From contig CAMWJV010000026.1 in assembly GCA_947174665.1 (NCBI GenBank), forward strand, positions 1 to 32,110: DNA of 32,110 nt, given 5' to 3'. Below the pieces are notes generated by a model. That model did no database searches. It had not been told where the DNA came from and saw nothing but the letters and a program-made list of their open reading frames with translations. A program made the translations under genes and the position numbers. Within the stretch, counting starts at the first letter, position 1, and each line of letters opens with the position of its first letter. The DNA is from an uncultured Lachnospiraceae bacterium (lineage in GTDB: Bacteria > Bacillota > Clostridia > Lachnospirales > Lachnospiraceae). Of this stretch, positions 31,280 through 32,110 are shown piece after piece.

Positions 31280-32110
31280 ATGAATAATCAGGACAGGAAT
31301 GAAAACATAATCAGACTGGGCATTATCGGGATCGGAAACATGGGTTCCGGACATGTAAACAGCATTCTGGAAGGAAAATGTGCGGACTTTCGTCTGTGTG
31401 CGGCAGCGGATATTAACCCAAAACGTCTGGAGTGGGTGAAGGAAGCCGGCAGGCTGGTGGGAACAGAGATAGAATGCTTTTCCGATGCCATAGCTATGCT
31501 GGACAGCGGGAAGATAGATGCCTGCATGGTATGCGTACCTCATTACGACCATCCACGATTTGCAATCGAATGTATGAAGAGAGGCATTCATGTGATGGTG
31601 GAAAAGCCGGCAGGCGTCTATACAAAACAGGTGCGTGAAATGAACGAGGAGGCGGAGAGACATCCCCAGGTGGTGTTTGGAATGATGTTCAATCAGCGGA
31701 CCAACTGCATTTACCGAAAGCTGCGTGAATTGGTACAATCCGGAAAATACGGTAATATCCGCCGCACTAACTGGATCATTACCGACTGGTACCGCTCACA
31801 GACCTATTATGATTCCGGCGACTGGCGGGCTACCTGGGCGGGAGAAGGAGGCGGCGTACTGCTGAACCAGTGTCCTCATCAGCTTGATCTGTGGCAGTGG
31901 ATCTGCGGCTTTCCCGTGAAAGTACATACCCATATGCATTTCGGCAAATGGCATGATATTGAGGTAGAGGATGATGTCACAACCTATGTGGAATATGAAA
32001 ACGGCGCAACCGGCGTGTTTATCACCACCACCGGGGACGCCCGGGGAACCAACCGGCTTGAGATTCAGATGGATCAGGCAAAGCTTGTAGCGGGGAGCGG
32101 CCACCTGACA
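31280..32110 (+). CDS. Gfo/Idh/MocA-family oxidoreductase (runs off the window)
   Basis: 277 residues are visible from ATG 31280 (AAAGGG 8 nt upstream), with no stop before the edge; about 60-110 more residues are expected. The Rossmann NAD(P) motif is LGIIGIGNMGSGHVNSIL. Then come ACMVCVPHYDHPRFAIECMKRGIHVMVEKPAG (the EKPxG signature with catalytic Lys), FGMMFNQRT and GEGGGVLLNQCPHQLDLWQWICG, whose Asn/His/Asp positions are typical of the active site. It oxidises a sugar or inositol hydroxyl to a ketone or the reverse. With the two upstream isomerases it forms an operon for converting an unknown carbohydrate through a keto intermediate. Confidence 0.94.
   Translation, partial: MNNQDRNENIIRLGIIGIGNMGSGHVNSILEGKCADFRLCAAADINPKRLEWVKEAGRLVGTEIECFSDAIAMLDSGKIDACMVCVPHYDHPRFAIECMKRGIHVMVEKPAGVYTKQVREMNEEAERHPQVVFGMMFNQRTNCIYRKLRELVQSGKYGNIRRTNWIITDWYRSQTYYDSGDWRATWAGEGGGVLLNQCPHQLDLWQWICGFPVKVHTHMHFGKWHDIEVEDDVTTYVEYENGATGVFITTTGDARGTNRLEIQMDQAKLVAGSGHLT

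Noticed and set aside
1..32110. CRISPR arrays, tRNAs and rRNAs
   Set aside because: No regularly spaced repeats, tRNA-like cloverleaf or T-loop patterns, or rRNA-like sequence were noticed on reading; no search could be run.

Overview
The window looks like chromosome from a gut-type Clostridia, most likely a Lachnospiraceae-like Firmicute. This rests on the clear AGGAGG-type ribosome binding sites, sigma-A style promoters (TTGACA-17/18-TATAAT-like), a Firmicute-type nagBA pair, MutS2, YhaM, a flavodiiron protein, a BlaI/M56 pair and a DUF6033 protein. It is an inference from gene content. No rRNA, tRNA or CRISPR array was seen.

Left edge (1-1541): the last 99 codons of a large serine recombinase, read on the plus strand, mark the end of an integrated mobile element. 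Beside it on the minus strand lie a small helical protein and an unknown protein whose frame is cut by an in-frame TAA. This is a remodelled junction next to the chromosomal methyltransferase gene.

Minus-strand housekeeping block (1507-18651). In transcription order it reads: mutS2, response regulator, sensor kinase, HscC-like Hsp70, a 1146-residue J-domain protein, MFS transporter, an HtrA-like PDZ membrane protein that has lost all three catalytic residues, YhaM-like exonuclease, and a DUF6273 protein. After 130-bp gaps come a flavodiiron protein and an RlmD-type rRNA methyltransferase. Many joints overlap or are under 30 bp, so much of this is probably co-transcribed.

Minus-strand mixed block (18903-26613): DUF6033 protein, small-molecule kinase, a regulator with two MerR domains, and a blaI/blaR1-type pair whose receptor has a coiled-coil stalk and a non-penicillin-binding sensor. 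Next comes a vitamin B12 uptake unit: cobalamin riboswitch, terminator, membrane-anchored DUF4430 protein and ECF S component. The block ends with an unknown protein carrying a nuclease-like motif and a histidine phosphatase.

Plus-strand sugar block (26753-end): nagB and nagA overlap by 11 bp and share a good promoter. After a convergent AraC-family regulator, a divergent promoter pair leads into two TIM-barrel sugar isomerases and a Gfo/Idh/MocA oxidoreductase that runs off the window. This appears to be a catabolic operon for an unidentified sugar or cyclitol under AraC control.

The most notable items are the HscC/J pair with HPE in place of HPD, the triad-less HtrA-like protein, the riboswitch-controlled transcobalamin-like B12 module, and the M56 receptor with an unknown sensor.
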